Assembly: GCA_002403095.1 (NCBI GenBank) | Contig: DHHC01000025.1 | Coordinates: 1-41,956 of the forward strand | Length of the DNA stretch: 41,956 nucleotides | Reading direction: 5' to 3' | From: Leptolinea sp. UBA4782 | GTDB taxonomy: Bacteria; Chloroflexota; Anaerolineae; Anaerolineales; Anaerolineaceae | Shown: positions 8,986 through 17,568 of the stretch, one piece after another | How the letters are laid out: the number at the start of each line of letters is the position of its first letter | Position numbering within the stretch: position 1 is the first letter of the stretch | The notes under the pieces: model-generated | What the model saw: only the letters and a program-made list of their open reading frames with translations | Databases searched by the model: none | Told to the model about the DNA's origin: nothing | Program-made: the position numbers and the translations under genes

Positions 8986-8991
8986 ATTATA
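8986..8991 (-). promoter_or_regulatory. Candidate -10 box for the redox operon
   Basis: A perfect TATAAT on the minus strand lies 87 nt upstream of the nuoE start. No good -35 hexamer sits at 16-18 nt (CTCTTT at 17 nt), so an activator may be needed. It is the best minus-strand promoter signal in this intergenic stretch. Confidence 0.4.
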
Positions 8992-9065
8992 GTACGGATA
9001 AATAAAGAAAAGAGTTGCACCGTCCTTTCGTTCCACAACAATCTGTGCATTGAATCCCTTTTATT

Positions 9066-9081
9066 ATTCGGACATCCGAAT
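9066..9081. promoter_or_regulatory. Palindromic candidate operator (divergent intergenic region)
   Basis: ATTCGGACATCCGAAT has two perfect 7-bp arms around a CA centre. It sits in the 303-nt gap between the divergent nuoE and amidohydrolase genes, 44 nt before the plus-strand -35 box. The shape fits a dimeric repressor or activator site. The regulator is unknown. Confidence 0.45.
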
Positions 9082-9090
9082 CCCATTTAT

Positions 9091-9123
9091 GACAAATGTC
9101 ACTACGGCATAGTGATATTTGTC
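9091..9123. promoter_or_regulatory. 12-bp inverted repeat abutting the -35 box
   Basis: GACAAATGTCAC and GTGATATTTGTC are inverted copies matching at 11 of 12 positions with a 9-nt spacer. The right arm ends 1 nt before the -35 hexamer of the plus-strand promoter, the place where class II activators usually bind. It could also form a hairpin. Confidence 0.5.
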
Positions 9124-9124
9124 G

Positions 9125-9153
9125 TTGAAATTGGGTTCCTTAAAAGCTATGAT
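9125..9153 (+). promoter_or_regulatory. Sigma70-type promoter for the amidohydrolase/ECF operon
   Basis: TTGAAA (9125-9130) and TATGAT (9148-9153) are separated by exactly 17 nt. This is the only strong promoter-like pair between 8900 and 9203. The predicted transcript would start near 9160, giving a leader of about 43 nt. Confidence 0.65.
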
Positions 9154-9175
9154 ATTAGTATCTGCGCAAATGTTA

Positions 9176-9189
9176 TGAGAATATTCTCA
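9176..9189. promoter_or_regulatory. Perfect 14-bp palindrome downstream of the promoter
   Basis: TGAGAATATTCTCA lies about 16 nt after the predicted transcription start and just before the AAAGG ribosome binding site. That is a typical position for a repressor roadblock. It has no similarity to the palindrome near the SorC-type gene, so a second regulator is likely. Confidence 0.5.
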
Positions 9190-9202
9190 AAGGTTGACTT
9201 GG

Positions 9203-10555
9203 ATGGCAATTCTCTTAAAAGAATGTTCCTATCTGGTCCAAAGCCCAACGCAAGTCGAGCGCAATATTGATGTCCTGATCGAAGGCAGCCGCATCACCTC
9301 GATTGGCAGGAACCTGCCCCACCCCCAGGATTGTGAAATTATCGAAGCCGGGAACCATGTTGTCATTCCCGGTCTGATCAATGCCCATACGCATCTTTAC
9401 CAGAACATGATGAAGGGCATCTCTGAAGGGATTGAACTGGTGCCCTGGTGCAACCAGGTGTTGTTCCCCTCGATCGATTCGATGCGTAAATCAATCAGCC
9501 GTAATGGACGGGCGTTGCCGCACCTGTGGACAACCTTATCTGCCATTGAAATGATCAGGGGCGGTGTTACCAGCTGCATCAACATGGATACCATTTTCCC
9601 CGAGATCATCCACGCCTGGGAGAAGATCGGGTTCCGCGGTGTACTGGCCTACACACTGGCCAACAAGTGGGTTCCGGCTGAGTTGCGGGCGAGTGAAGAT
9701 GCCATGAAGCAGCAGATCACCGATTTTATAGACCGCTATCACCACCCCGAAGGGTTGACCACAGTCTTTCCATCCCCTTCCACACTTTTCTTATGCACCG
9801 ATGATTTCCTGCAATGGGCGTCACGCCTTGCACAGCAAAATAACCTGGGTATGCAGACCCATATAGCAGAGACTAAAGGCGAAGTCGAGGAGATGCTTGC
9901 TGAAACCGGCAGAACGCCGGTAGAACAGCTGGATCACCTGGGCATGCTGTACGATGGTTTCAGCGCAGTCCATTGCGTCCACCTGACCCCGCATGATATT
10001 GACCTGCTGGCTGCATCAGGAGCCCAGATGGTTCACTGCCCCAAGAGCAATATGAAACTGGCAGACGGCATAGCCCCCCTGGTAGAAATCCGCAAGAAAG
10101 GCATCCCGGTTGCCCTGGCAACGGATGGCAGCGCTTCAAATGACCTGCAGGACATGTGGGAAGAAATGCGGGCTGCCGTCCTGCTTGCCCGGGTTGCAAA
10201 TAACAACGCCGCTGCCCTTTCTCCCAGGGATGCCTTTGACATGGCAACCGTCCAGGCTGCCAGGGCTGCCCACCTGGATGCCGGCCAAATCCAGCCTGGA
10301 AAACTGGCTGATATCGCCGTGATCGATATCCATGCCCCCCACCTGCAGCCATTCCACGACCAGGATATTTTTAATATGCTGGTCTTTTGCACGAAATCAA
10401 GCGATATCCGGCATACCATCATCAATGGAGAACTGGTGATGAAAGACCGCCGGATCACCAAAGTGGATGAAAATGCCATCCTGCAGGAAGCAGCCGCCGT
10501 GGATGTTGAGCATATGGCAGGACGTCAGGTTTTTCTCAACTCTGTTTCAAGTTAG
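9203..10555 (+). CDS. Amidohydrolase of the SAH deaminase / TRZ-ATZ / cytosine deaminase family
   Basis: A 450-aa metal-dependent deaminase or hydrolase of the S-adenosylhomocysteine / methylthioadenosine deaminase group. Metal and catalytic motifs are NAHTHLYQ near residue 60, THIAETKGE, SAVHCVHLTP and ATDGSASND. The start is ATG at 9203 with AAAGG 9 nt upstream. A TTG three codons earlier is possible but less well placed, and the protein then begins with the strand normal for the family. It leads a plus-strand operon containing an ECF transporter, so a purine- or pterin-like imported substrate is plausible. The exact substrate cannot be read from sequence. Confidence 0.83.
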   Translation: MAILLKECSYLVQSPTQVERNIDVLIEGSRITSIGRNLPHPQDCEIIEAGNHVVIPGLINAHTHLYQNMMKGISEGIELVPWCNQVLFPSIDSMRKSISRNGRALPHLWTTLSAIEMIRGGVTSCINMDTIFPEIIHAWEKIGFRGVLAYTLANKWVPAELRASEDAMKQQITDFIDRYHHPEGLTTVFPSPSTLFLCTDDFLQWASRLAQQNNLGMQTHIAETKGEVEEMLAETGRTPVEQLDHLGMLYDGFSAVHCVHLTPHDIDLLAASGAQMVHCPKSNMKLADGIAPLVEIRKKGIPVALATDGSASNDLQDMWEEMRAAVLLARVANNNAAALSPRDAFDMATVQAARAAHLDAGQIQPGKLADIAVIDIHAPHLQPFHDQDIFNMLVFCTKSSDIRHTIINGELVMKDRRITKVDENAILQEAAAVDVEHMAGRQVFLNSVSS

Positions 10556-10564
10556 GAGATAATC

Positions 10565-11356
10565 TTGAGTTCATTAATTTCCTACTACCCGGGTAATACG
10601 ATGTTCCACCGGCTTGACCCGCGGGTCAAGATCATTTTCATGCTGATGTTCTGTACAGCCGTGCTGCTGATAAATGATATTGGCATTGCGGCTATGTTTT
10701 TCGCGGTGGTTGTAGCGCTCTGGTTCTCTGCAAGGCTCCCGGTGAAACTGTTTTGGAGTTTTATGAAAGTGCTGCTGCCCATCGCTGCCTTTCTATTTGT
10801 CATCCAGGCAATTTTCTACCCCGGTGAAACTCCATTGATCAAGCCCCTGATTCCCATTGGAAAGGGGATTGGCCAGGTAACACTTGAGGGAATCCTTTTC
10901 TCAGTATTACTGACACTCAGGTTGATGGCAATGATCATCATGCTGCCGCTTATCAGCTTCACCACCCCGGTGCAAAACTTCGCCCTGGGCATGGTAAAGA
11001 TCGGGCTGCCATACACCCTGGCATATACGATGACCACCGCCCTAAACCTCGTTCCCCTGCTGCAAACAGAAACGCAGGTAATAGTCGATGCTCAAAAGCT
11101 GCGTGCCATGCAGACATTCGAAAAAGGCAAACTTGGAGAGAAGCTGAGGGCGTACCCTGCCCTGGTAACCCCGCTGGTAATCGGTTCCATGCGCCGGGCG
11201 CAATTGATGGCAGTAGCTATGGATTCCCGTGCCTTCGGCGCCACCAAGAAGCGGACATATATGGAAGATATCACTATGGATGCTGTAGATTGGATCTTCC
11301 TGGCAGCGACCATTATCTTCAGCATCGGGATCGTCTACCTTTCAGTTAAGCTTTAA
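10565..11356 (+). CDS. ecfT: ECF transporter transmembrane component EcfT (module 1)
   Basis: A 263-aa CbiQ/EcfT-family membrane protein that couples two ATPases to a substrate-binding S component. Hydrophobic segments fill residues 20-75, 100-130 and 240-263. The coupling helices show AQKLRAM and AMDSRAFGA, the latter matching the second conserved EcfT motif. The start is TTG with GGAG 6 nt upstream. No ATG gives a full-length family N terminus (SSLISYYPGNT). It lies 9 nt after the amidohydrolase. Confidence 0.9.
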   Translation: MSSLISYYPGNTMFHRLDPRVKIIFMLMFCTAVLLINDIGIAAMFFAVVVALWFSARLPVKLFWSFMKVLLPIAAFLFVIQAIFYPGETPLIKPLIPIGKGIGQVTLEGILFSVLLTLRLMAMIIMLPLISFTTPVQNFALGMVKIGLPYTLAYTMTTALNLVPLLQTETQVIVDAQKLRAMQTFEKGKLGEKLRAYPALVTPLVIGSMRRAQLMAVAMDSRAFGATKKRTYMEDITMDAVDWIFLAATIIFSIGIVYLSVKL

Positions 11357-11377
11357 CTGATCCACAGGAGCAATATC

Positions 11378-13141
11378 ATCAAAAAGCCAGTTATTGAATT
11401 CCAGGATGTTTCGTACCGCTACCCGCGCAGCAAGCGCTGGGTAATCACTCACCTTAATCTGACCATTAATGAGGGTGAGTTTGTAGCCATTATGGGGGAG
11501 AATGGCGCTGGAAAAAGCACGCTTTGCCAGATGACCAACGGCATTATCCCCAACAGCATTGGCGGTAAACTGGCAGGCAAGGTGTTAGTTCATGGTCTCG
11601 ATACGCAGGAAGCAGGCATCTCCGTCCTGGCAACCAAGGTGGGGATCGTGTTGGAAGACCCGGAAACCCAGCTTTTCGCCTCTTCCGTCCTGAGCGAGGT
11701 TGCCTTTGGCCCGGAGAACCTAAGCATCCCTCCAGCTGAGATTCAGGAACGCGTGGCCTGGGCGCTCGAAACTGTGCGGTTGAAAGGCTATGAAGACAGG
11801 CTGCCCACCTCTCTCTCAGGAGGCCAGAAACAGCGCTTGGCCATAGCTGCCAACATCGCCATGCGGCCGGATATCCTGGTGCTGGACGAAGCCACTTCAC
11901 AACTGGATCCTGTGGGTGTGGAAGAAGTGCTGTCAGTCGCACGTGAATTGAACCAGAAATACGGCATGACCGTTATCATGGCGACCGATGCATCGGAAAT
12001 GATTGCTCGCCATATGGACCGGGTGGTCGTGCTGAACGAAGGCAGACTGGTTGCAGACGGGACTCCCCGCGAAATCTTCTCCAACCTCAACCTGTTTAAG
12101 AAGATCATGATCCGCTCACCCCAGGTTTCACAACTGGCTGGCCGCATGCAGGATGAGGGAAGACCATTCACTTCCTTCCCGATCACGGTGGAAGAGGGTA
12201 AGCAAGTCATCATTCAGATGGTAGGAAATGGGCATCCCGGCAGCACAGGGAGTAAACAGCCGGAAAGGTACACCATCGATGCACCCACATCGATCCTGGT
12301 GGACAACCTGGATTACATTTATCAGCCCCTCAACGTACATGCTGTCAAGGGAGTTTCCTTTGAGATAAAGAAGGGCGAATTCGTCGCCTTGATCGGGCAG
12401 AATGGATCAGGCAAGACAACTATCCTGAAAAACTTACTTGGGCTGCTCAGGCCAACATCAGGGAAAGTTCTGGTAGCAGGCAAAGACACCAATGTTACGG
12501 CAGTGGCAGAAATGGCGCAGCATGTCGGTTTTGTGCTCCAGAACCCAGACCAGCAGCTTTTCGCCCAGACTGTAGCCGAAGAGGTCAGTTATGGACCCAA
12601 AAACCTGGGGGTTTCGCCTGAGGTGATCGAAGAACGGATCGAAAAAGCGTTACAGGTGGTTGGTCTTGAAGGCAGATTGGATGAATTTCCGCCTGCCATG
12701 CCGAAAGGCGACCGGGCTAAAGTGGTTATCGCCAGCGCGCTGGCGCTCGATCCTGAGATTATCATCCTGGATGAACCCACCACCGGGCAGGACTACCGCG
12801 GCTGCCACCAGATTATGCAGATCGCCAAAGCAATGCACGAACAAGGCAGAACGGTATTGTTTGTCACCCACCACATGGCTCTGGTAGCAGAGTATGCCCG
12901 TCGTGTGATCGTTCTGAGCGGCGGCAAGGTCATCCTCGACGATGTTACGGAAGCTGTCTTTTCAAAACGCGAGGTAGTAAGGCAGGCATACATCATCCCT
13001 CCGCAAATTACAGAGCTTGGCCAGGCGCTGCCGCCCGAGTTAGGCCTGCCAAGGACACCGCTGACCGTAGAAACCATATGCCAGGCAGTATTACAAAAGG
13101 CACTCGAAACCCATCCACAACCTGAATTTGGGAGGAATTAA
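11378..13141 (+). CDS. ecfA: Fused double ECF ATPase (EcfA-EcfA), apparent AUC start
   Basis: A 587-aa protein with two ABC ATPase domains in one chain. The first ATG in frame (11492) is inside Walker A and would delete the A-loop and first strands. The true N terminus (KKPVIEFQDVSYRYP) is encoded from 11378, where the codon is ATC, 7 nt after CACAGGAG. No ATG, GTG or TTG exists in frame between the stop of ecfT and 11492. Domain 1 has GENGAGKST, LSGGQ and LVLDEA, but its Q-loop is VLEDPETQ and the H-loop histidine is replaced (ATDASEM). Domain 2 has GQNGSGKTT, ILDEP and VTHH, but its signature is MPKGD. The fusion resembles YkoD-type ATPases. Confidence 0.88.
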   Translation: MKKPVIEFQDVSYRYPRSKRWVITHLNLTINEGEFVAIMGENGAGKSTLCQMTNGIIPNSIGGKLAGKVLVHGLDTQEAGISVLATKVGIVLEDPETQLFASSVLSEVAFGPENLSIPPAEIQERVAWALETVRLKGYEDRLPTSLSGGQKQRLAIAANIAMRPDILVLDEATSQLDPVGVEEVLSVARELNQKYGMTVIMATDASEMIARHMDRVVVLNEGRLVADGTPREIFSNLNLFKKIMIRSPQVSQLAGRMQDEGRPFTSFPITVEEGKQVIIQMVGNGHPGSTGSKQPERYTIDAPTSILVDNLDYIYQPLNVHAVKGVSFEIKKGEFVALIGQNGSGKTTILKNLLGLLRPTSGKVLVAGKDTNVTAVAEMAQHVGFVLQNPDQQLFAQTVAEEVSYGPKNLGVSPEVIEERIEKALQVVGLEGRLDEFPPAMPKGDRAKVVIASALALDPEIIILDEPTTGQDYRGCHQIMQIAKAMHEQGRTVLFVTHHMALVAEYARRVIVLSGGKVILDDVTEAVFSKREVVRQAYIIPPQITELGQALPPELGLPRTPLTVETICQAVLQKALETHPQPEFGRN

Positions 13142-13143
13142 CC

Positions 13144-15762
13144 ATGGACGAAATTTTTGCCAACCTGCAATCCATCTGCGGACCCGGTTATGTGACCAAT
13201 GAATATGTCGACCTGATTGCCTACCGGCGTGATTGCGGCCCCACCCCGGGTGAATTACCGGGATATGTCTGCCGTCCGCGTAGCACAGAACAGGTCGTGG
13301 AGATAGTGAAATTTGCCAATGAGATTAAGAAGCCGCTCTTCATCTGGGGCAGGGCAACCACTTTTGTGGATAACGGCGTCCTGAACGGTTGTATTGTCCT
13401 TGCGCTTGACCTGATGAATCAATTCGAGATCGACCTCGAAAACCAGGTGGTGCATGCCGATACCGGTACAGTCTGGCACGCAATTGATGGCGAGTTGAAG
13501 AAATACGGCTGGGAATTAACTGCCCCGGGCGGAGGAGGGTTATTCTCAGCTTCTGTCGGCGGGACAATCGCTTACAACGCCGTACCGCACGGAATCACTG
13601 AATATGGCATGGTTGGTGAACATGTTGTTTCTCTTGAAGTGGTGCTGCCCAACGGTACCATTGTCCATACCGGGTCAGCAGCCAATGATGCCAATGGCAA
13701 TATTGCCATTGAGCGCGGCGCTAACGGTCCGGACCTCGCAGGCATGTTTATCGGATCTTGCGGCACGTTGGGGATTATCACCAAAGCTACCCTGCGCATC
13801 CGGCGTATCCCGGAGAAGGAAGATTACCTTTTCTATACCTTCGAGGAACTCGACGATACAGTGGATGCTGTCAGCGCATTGCAGAAGCAAAATGTGGGCA
13901 CTTTTGTTATTGGCCTGTTCGGTGGTCCTCATCCCACCGGAGCACCAGGTAAATATAGTATTCATGTGATCATCAGAGACAGCCAGATCGGAGCAGCGGA
14001 ACGGAAGCAAGCCGGTAAGGTGATCTGTGAGAGTTTTAATGGCATTGCTCAGGACTCCATCTCCACCAAGTTGTACTGGACCGAACATATGTATTCCTGG
14101 CTACGGAATGATGGTCCTTGGACTTATTACGGCAGCCGCCCGTACTACTGCCCTGAAGTCTCCGGATTTATCAAGACCCAGGACCTGAAGCAGGCAATTC
14201 CAGCTTTGAACCAGTACATCCAAGACACCAGCGAGAACTGGACTAAACACGGTATGCGCGTCAAAGGCTTTGATGTTTACTTCTCCAGGAACGGCGGTTT
14301 CCTGTGGGTGGATACGCTCTACCCTGAATGGAATACCGAAGCCCACAAATACGGGCTGCAGGTCAGGCGCGATATTGCTGAGATCATGTATAACAAGTGG
14401 ATGTCACCTGGCGGCATCGTGGCAGGCATTGCCCCCTACATAATGCCCAAGCTGGGCACCAGCTACCAGTTGATGCAGATGCTTAAAGACACCATGGACC
14501 CCAACCACATCCTCAATCCGGGTGTCTTGATGCTGGCGGGCGACCCTGCCTTCGGCAAAATCCCGGACCGGGCTGCCCCGAAAGGTTACCATATTGAAAA
14601 CACTGGCGACGCCACATTCCAATGCCTGCGCTGCGCCTTCTGCCTGGATGTCAGCTGGGTGGGCAAGAACTACCAGCTCTGCCCATCCTATGAAGAGGGC
14701 AGGTTCGAAAGTTATGCCGGGCGCGGCCGGGTAGCCACCGCCCGGGCCGTACTCGAAGGTGAGATTGAGTACGACAAGAGCGTGGCAGATAGGGTCTTCA
14801 GCTGCACATTATGCGGATCCTGCGGCGAACACTGCTTCAAATTCATCGACCTGCGCAAGATATACCAGGCGATGCGCAATGACCTGGCAGACCTGGGGTT
14901 GACTCCTCCGGGTCTCAAGCAGGCAGCCATGGACACCTATAATCAGAAGAATCCCTATGCCAAGGGACAGGATGACCGCTTTGCCTGGCTGAAAGATAAA
15001 ACCCATATTGACAAGAAATCAAAGATTGCGCTGTTTGTAGGCTGTACTCCTTCCTATGTGCGCAAATCTGCCGCGGTGGAAGCGGTTGCCTTGCTCGATA
15101 AAATGGGTGTCGACTACACCATATCATCTGAAGAGTGGTGCTGCGCCCATCCCTTGATGTCCGCTGGTGAGGTCAAAAAAGCTGCCGAATTCATGCGCCA
15201 TAATATCGAGGTGTACCAGAACCTGGGAGTGGAGAAAATGCTGTTTCTCTGCCCAGGCTGCCAGATGACATTCACCAACGAGCTACCTGAGGTACTCGGC
15301 GAAGCAATGCCCTTTAAAGCGGTTAATGTGGTCGAATTGATCGCAGAAGAACTGGAAAAGGGTCATATCGCCCTCAATTACATGCCGGCAGGCACTGTGA
15401 TGACCTACCATGATCCCTGTACACTCGGTCGCCAGTTAAAGATCTACGATGCACCCCGCACCATCCTGGAAGCGCTCCCCGGTGCCCGTTTCGTTGAAAT
15501 GCCGCGCAATAAACGCGATGCCTTCTGCTGCGGTGCCGGATCGTACGTCCGCTATGATTATCCGGAGTTGACCGACACAGCTGGTACGCAGCGCTGGGAA
15601 GAAGCGGTAGCAACTCAAGCCAACATGCTGGTTACGTCCTGCATTTCCTGCATGACCGAATTCCAGCAGGTGAAGAGCCAGAAGAAAGACAAAGTTGAAG
15701 TAGTAGACCTGATTTCTCTTGTGAACAAGCAGGTTGTAATACGTGAAGTAGTCCAGGAGTAA
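13144..15762 (+). CDS. FAD-linked oxidase fused to Fe-S and CCG domains (glycolate/D-lactate dehydrogenase type)
   Basis: An 872-aa flavo-iron-sulfur dehydrogenase. A GlcD-like FAD domain (about 35-225, with GGGGLFSASVGGTIAYNAVP in the middle) and FAD-oxidase C-terminal domain (to about 475) are joined to ferredoxin-like cysteines (CLRCAFC near 494, CTLCGSCGEHC near 555-565). Two CCG domains follow (GCTPSY near 633, WCCAHP near 664, CPGC near 702; DPCTLGR near 757, CCGAGS near 794, CISC near 832). The family oxidises 2-hydroxy acids such as glycolate or D-lactate and passes electrons to a quinone or another carrier. GGAGGA precedes the ATG and the gap to the ECF ATPase is 2 nt, so they are co-translated. 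The substrate is unknown. Confidence 0.87.
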   Translation: MDEIFANLQSICGPGYVTNEYVDLIAYRRDCGPTPGELPGYVCRPRSTEQVVEIVKFANEIKKPLFIWGRATTFVDNGVLNGCIVLALDLMNQFEIDLENQVVHADTGTVWHAIDGELKKYGWELTAPGGGGLFSASVGGTIAYNAVPHGITEYGMVGEHVVSLEVVLPNGTIVHTGSAANDANGNIAIERGANGPDLAGMFIGSCGTLGIITKATLRIRRIPEKEDYLFYTFEELDDTVDAVSALQKQNVGTFVIGLFGGPHPTGAPGKYSIHVIIRDSQIGAAERKQAGKVICESFNGIAQDSISTKLYWTEHMYSWLRNDGPWTYYGSRPYYCPEVSGFIKTQDLKQAIPALNQYIQDTSENWTKHGMRVKGFDVYFSRNGGFLWVDTLYPEWNTEAHKYGLQVRRDIAEIMYNKWMSPGGIVAGIAPYIMPKLGTSYQLMQMLKDTMDPNHILNPGVLMLAGDPAFGKIPDRAAPKGYHIENTGDATFQCLRCAFCLDVSWVGKNYQLCPSYEEGRFESYAGRGRVATARAVLEGEIEYDKSVADRVFSCTLCGSCGEHCFKFIDLRKIYQAMRNDLADLGLTPPGLKQAAMDTYNQKNPYAKGQDDRFAWLKDKTHIDKKSKIALFVGCTPSYVRKSAAVEAVALLDKMGVDYTISSEEWCCAHPLMSAGEVKKAAEFMRHNIEVYQNLGVEKMLFLCPGCQMTFTNELPEVLGEAMPFKAVNVVELIAEELEKGHIALNYMPAGTVMTYHDPCTLGRQLKIYDAPRTILEALPGARFVEMPRNKRDAFCCGAGSYVRYDYPELTDTAGTQRWEEAVATQANMLVTSCISCMTEFQQVKSQKKDKVEVVDLISLVNKQVVIREVVQE

Positions 15763-15789
15763 AACTCATTTTGTAAGAAGGAGAATGCC

Positions 15790-16566
15790 ATGGAAAAGAA
15801 AAAGAAATTGATTACAGCCCATCCTGCAGTCATGGCGGTTTGGGCAGCATTGATGGCTGTTGCTTCGCTCTTGCCTGCTTTCCCGATAATCGGTACAGGT
15901 ATCACGTTCAATATTGCCAACTGCCTCACCCCCCTGGCAGGTATTTTCTTCGGCCCGTGGGTGGGCATGATTGTGGCAGGAGTAGGAGGTTTTATCGGCC
16001 AGCTGATTGCGCCCCATACGGTCCTTTTTGGGCCGCTCCAGTTCACCATCGCCATGATGGGAGCATTGGGAGCAGGGTTTGCTATGCGCCGCAAATGGTG
16101 GGTTCCTTTGGGACTCATCCTGCTGTTTACAGTAGTCTGGTACTTGCTGCCGAATGGCCGCGCTGCATGGGCAACTCCGTTGCTTTACACACTCGGCCTG
16201 GTATTTATCATCATTGGCGCCTGGATCAGCCGCAAGAGCGATCCGCTGCTCTCTCCCGATAAAAAACGCATGTCGTTGGGCATCCTGTGCTGCTCAGTGG
16301 CAGGCATTGTGGTCACCCAGGCGATGGGTAACCTGTGGGCAATGATTTTCTTCCAGCTGCCACCAGCTATCTGGTACACCACCCTGCCTATCGCGCCAGT
16401 TGAGCGTATGCTCTTTTCGCTCGGCGCCATGATCATCGGGGTTCCTCTCCTCATCGGGCTCCCGAAGATCGGCGTACCGGTAGGACCGATGATCTACCAG
16501 GAAGAAAGCGATGAAGGCCCTGAACCGGAACCAGCAATAAAGGATGATGACCTTCCTCCTGATTAG
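15790..16566 (+). CDS. ECF transporter S component (module 1)
   Basis: A 258-aa integral membrane protein with about six hydrophobic segments between residues 10 and 225 and an acidic C-terminal tail. The segment AVWAALMAVASLLPAFP, followed by glycine-rich helices ending in GPLQFTIAMMGALGAGF, aligns well with the S component at 23215 (AIWAALYIVASAIPALP...GPLGFLTVTMGGLVAGLF), so the two are paralogues. S components bind the substrate and dock onto EcfT. It is the last gene of module 1, 27 nt after the FAD/Fe-S gene, with GGAG 6 nt before the ATG. The substrate is not predictable from family knowledge I have. Confidence 0.82.
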   Translation: MEKKKKLITAHPAVMAVWAALMAVASLLPAFPIIGTGITFNIANCLTPLAGIFFGPWVGMIVAGVGGFIGQLIAPHTVLFGPLQFTIAMMGALGAGFAMRRKWWVPLGLILLFTVVWYLLPNGRAAWATPLLYTLGLVFIIIGAWISRKSDPLLSPDKKRMSLGILCCSVAGIVVTQAMGNLWAMIFFQLPPAIWYTTLPIAPVERMLFSLGAMIIGVPLLIGLPKIGVPVGPMIYQEESDEGPEPEPAIKDDDLPPD

Positions 16567-16631
16567 GTGATGCCGGCTGATAAAAAAAGCTGTACTATTA
16601 ACTGTAACAACACAACTTGAGGGGCAATGCC

Positions 16632-17567
16632 ATGAGTAACGATCCTCATAAACCTGCAGCAGTCGCTGTCCTGGGTGCTGCAGCGGTGGACCTAACCATC
16701 CGGGTGAAGGAATTTCCTTCACCCGACGGGATCGTTATGGCTGAAGAAAAGCATTCCTCCCCGGGCGGCAGCGGAGGGAACGTGGCTGAGGGCATCGCTA
16801 GGCTGGGATACCCGGTCAGGTTCCTGGGGGTGGTTGGCGATGATGAAAACGGTTTGCTGCTTCGCCAAAGTTTCGAATCCGCTGGGGTGGATACCCGCTT
16901 CATCCGGATTGACCAAGGAGAATCTACGGCTTCATGCTTTATTGCCGTCAACCAGAATGGAGAGCGCCTGATCTTTTCTCTCGGCGGTGTTGCGATCTAC
17001 ACAAAACCAGAAGAGCTGGACCTGGCTGCGCTTGGTGATGCCGGCATCCTTTATATAGCAGATGCTTTCCCCGAAGTTGCCCTGACTGCCATCCATGCCC
17101 TGCCTGCTGAAGCCAGGACCGTTTACTGCCCTGGCGGTTTGATGGTGAACCTGGGCAAAACCTTTTATGAACCTGTGTTAGCCAGGGCAGATGTCGCTGT
17201 TTTCAACCGGGTGGAAGCCCAGGGAATCACTGGAATGGCAGAACCCCAGAAAGCCCTCACCCGGCTGACGGAAATGGGTGTAAAAATTCCTGTAATCACC
17301 TGCGGGGCAGAAGGTGCACTTTTCTGCGAAAATGGTCAAAGGAAGCATATAGCAGCAGTACCGGTAGAAGAAGTTGCTGATTCAACCGGCGCCGGTGATG
17401 CTTTTTCAGCAGGGCTGGTGGCAGGCATGGTTCAAGGATTTACAATGGCTGACTGTGTCCGTCTCGCTTGCGAGGTGGCTGCCCACAAAATCCAGATTCA
17501 GGGAGCCAGAGAAGGGCTGCCTTACAGGCACCAGGTCGCCAGGCTCGCAATAGTGGAGAAATGTTGA
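16632..17567 (+). CDS. PfkB-family carbohydrate/nucleoside kinase
   Basis: A 311-aa ribokinase-fold kinase. The substrate-side motif GGSGGNVAEGIARLG lies near residues 40-55. The ATP-side signature DSTGAGDAFSAGLVAGM lies near 250-266, with the catalytic Asp in GAGD. GAGGGG lies upstream of the ATG chosen at 16632. The TTG further up overlaps the binding site. It is followed after 1 nt by the FGGY kinase, so both are made together. Members phosphorylate ribose, fructose, nucleosides or related sugars. Confidence 0.9.
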   Translation: MSNDPHKPAAVAVLGAAAVDLTIRVKEFPSPDGIVMAEEKHSSPGGSGGNVAEGIARLGYPVRFLGVVGDDENGLLLRQSFESAGVDTRFIRIDQGESTASCFIAVNQNGERLIFSLGGVAIYTKPEELDLAALGDAGILYIADAFPEVALTAIHALPAEARTVYCPGGLMVNLGKTFYEPVLARADVAVFNRVEAQGITGMAEPQKALTRLTEMGVKIPVITCGAEGALFCENGQRKHIAAVPVEEVADSTGAGDAFSAGLVAGMVQGFTMADCVRLACEVAAHKIQIQGAREGLPYRHQVARLAIVEKC

Positions 17568-17568
17568 G

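Noticed and set aside
8968..9270. 100-aa plus-strand open frame in the divergent intergenic region
   Set aside because: It runs through the promoter and all three palindromes, overlaps the amidohydrolase start, has no ribosome binding site and looks like no known protein.
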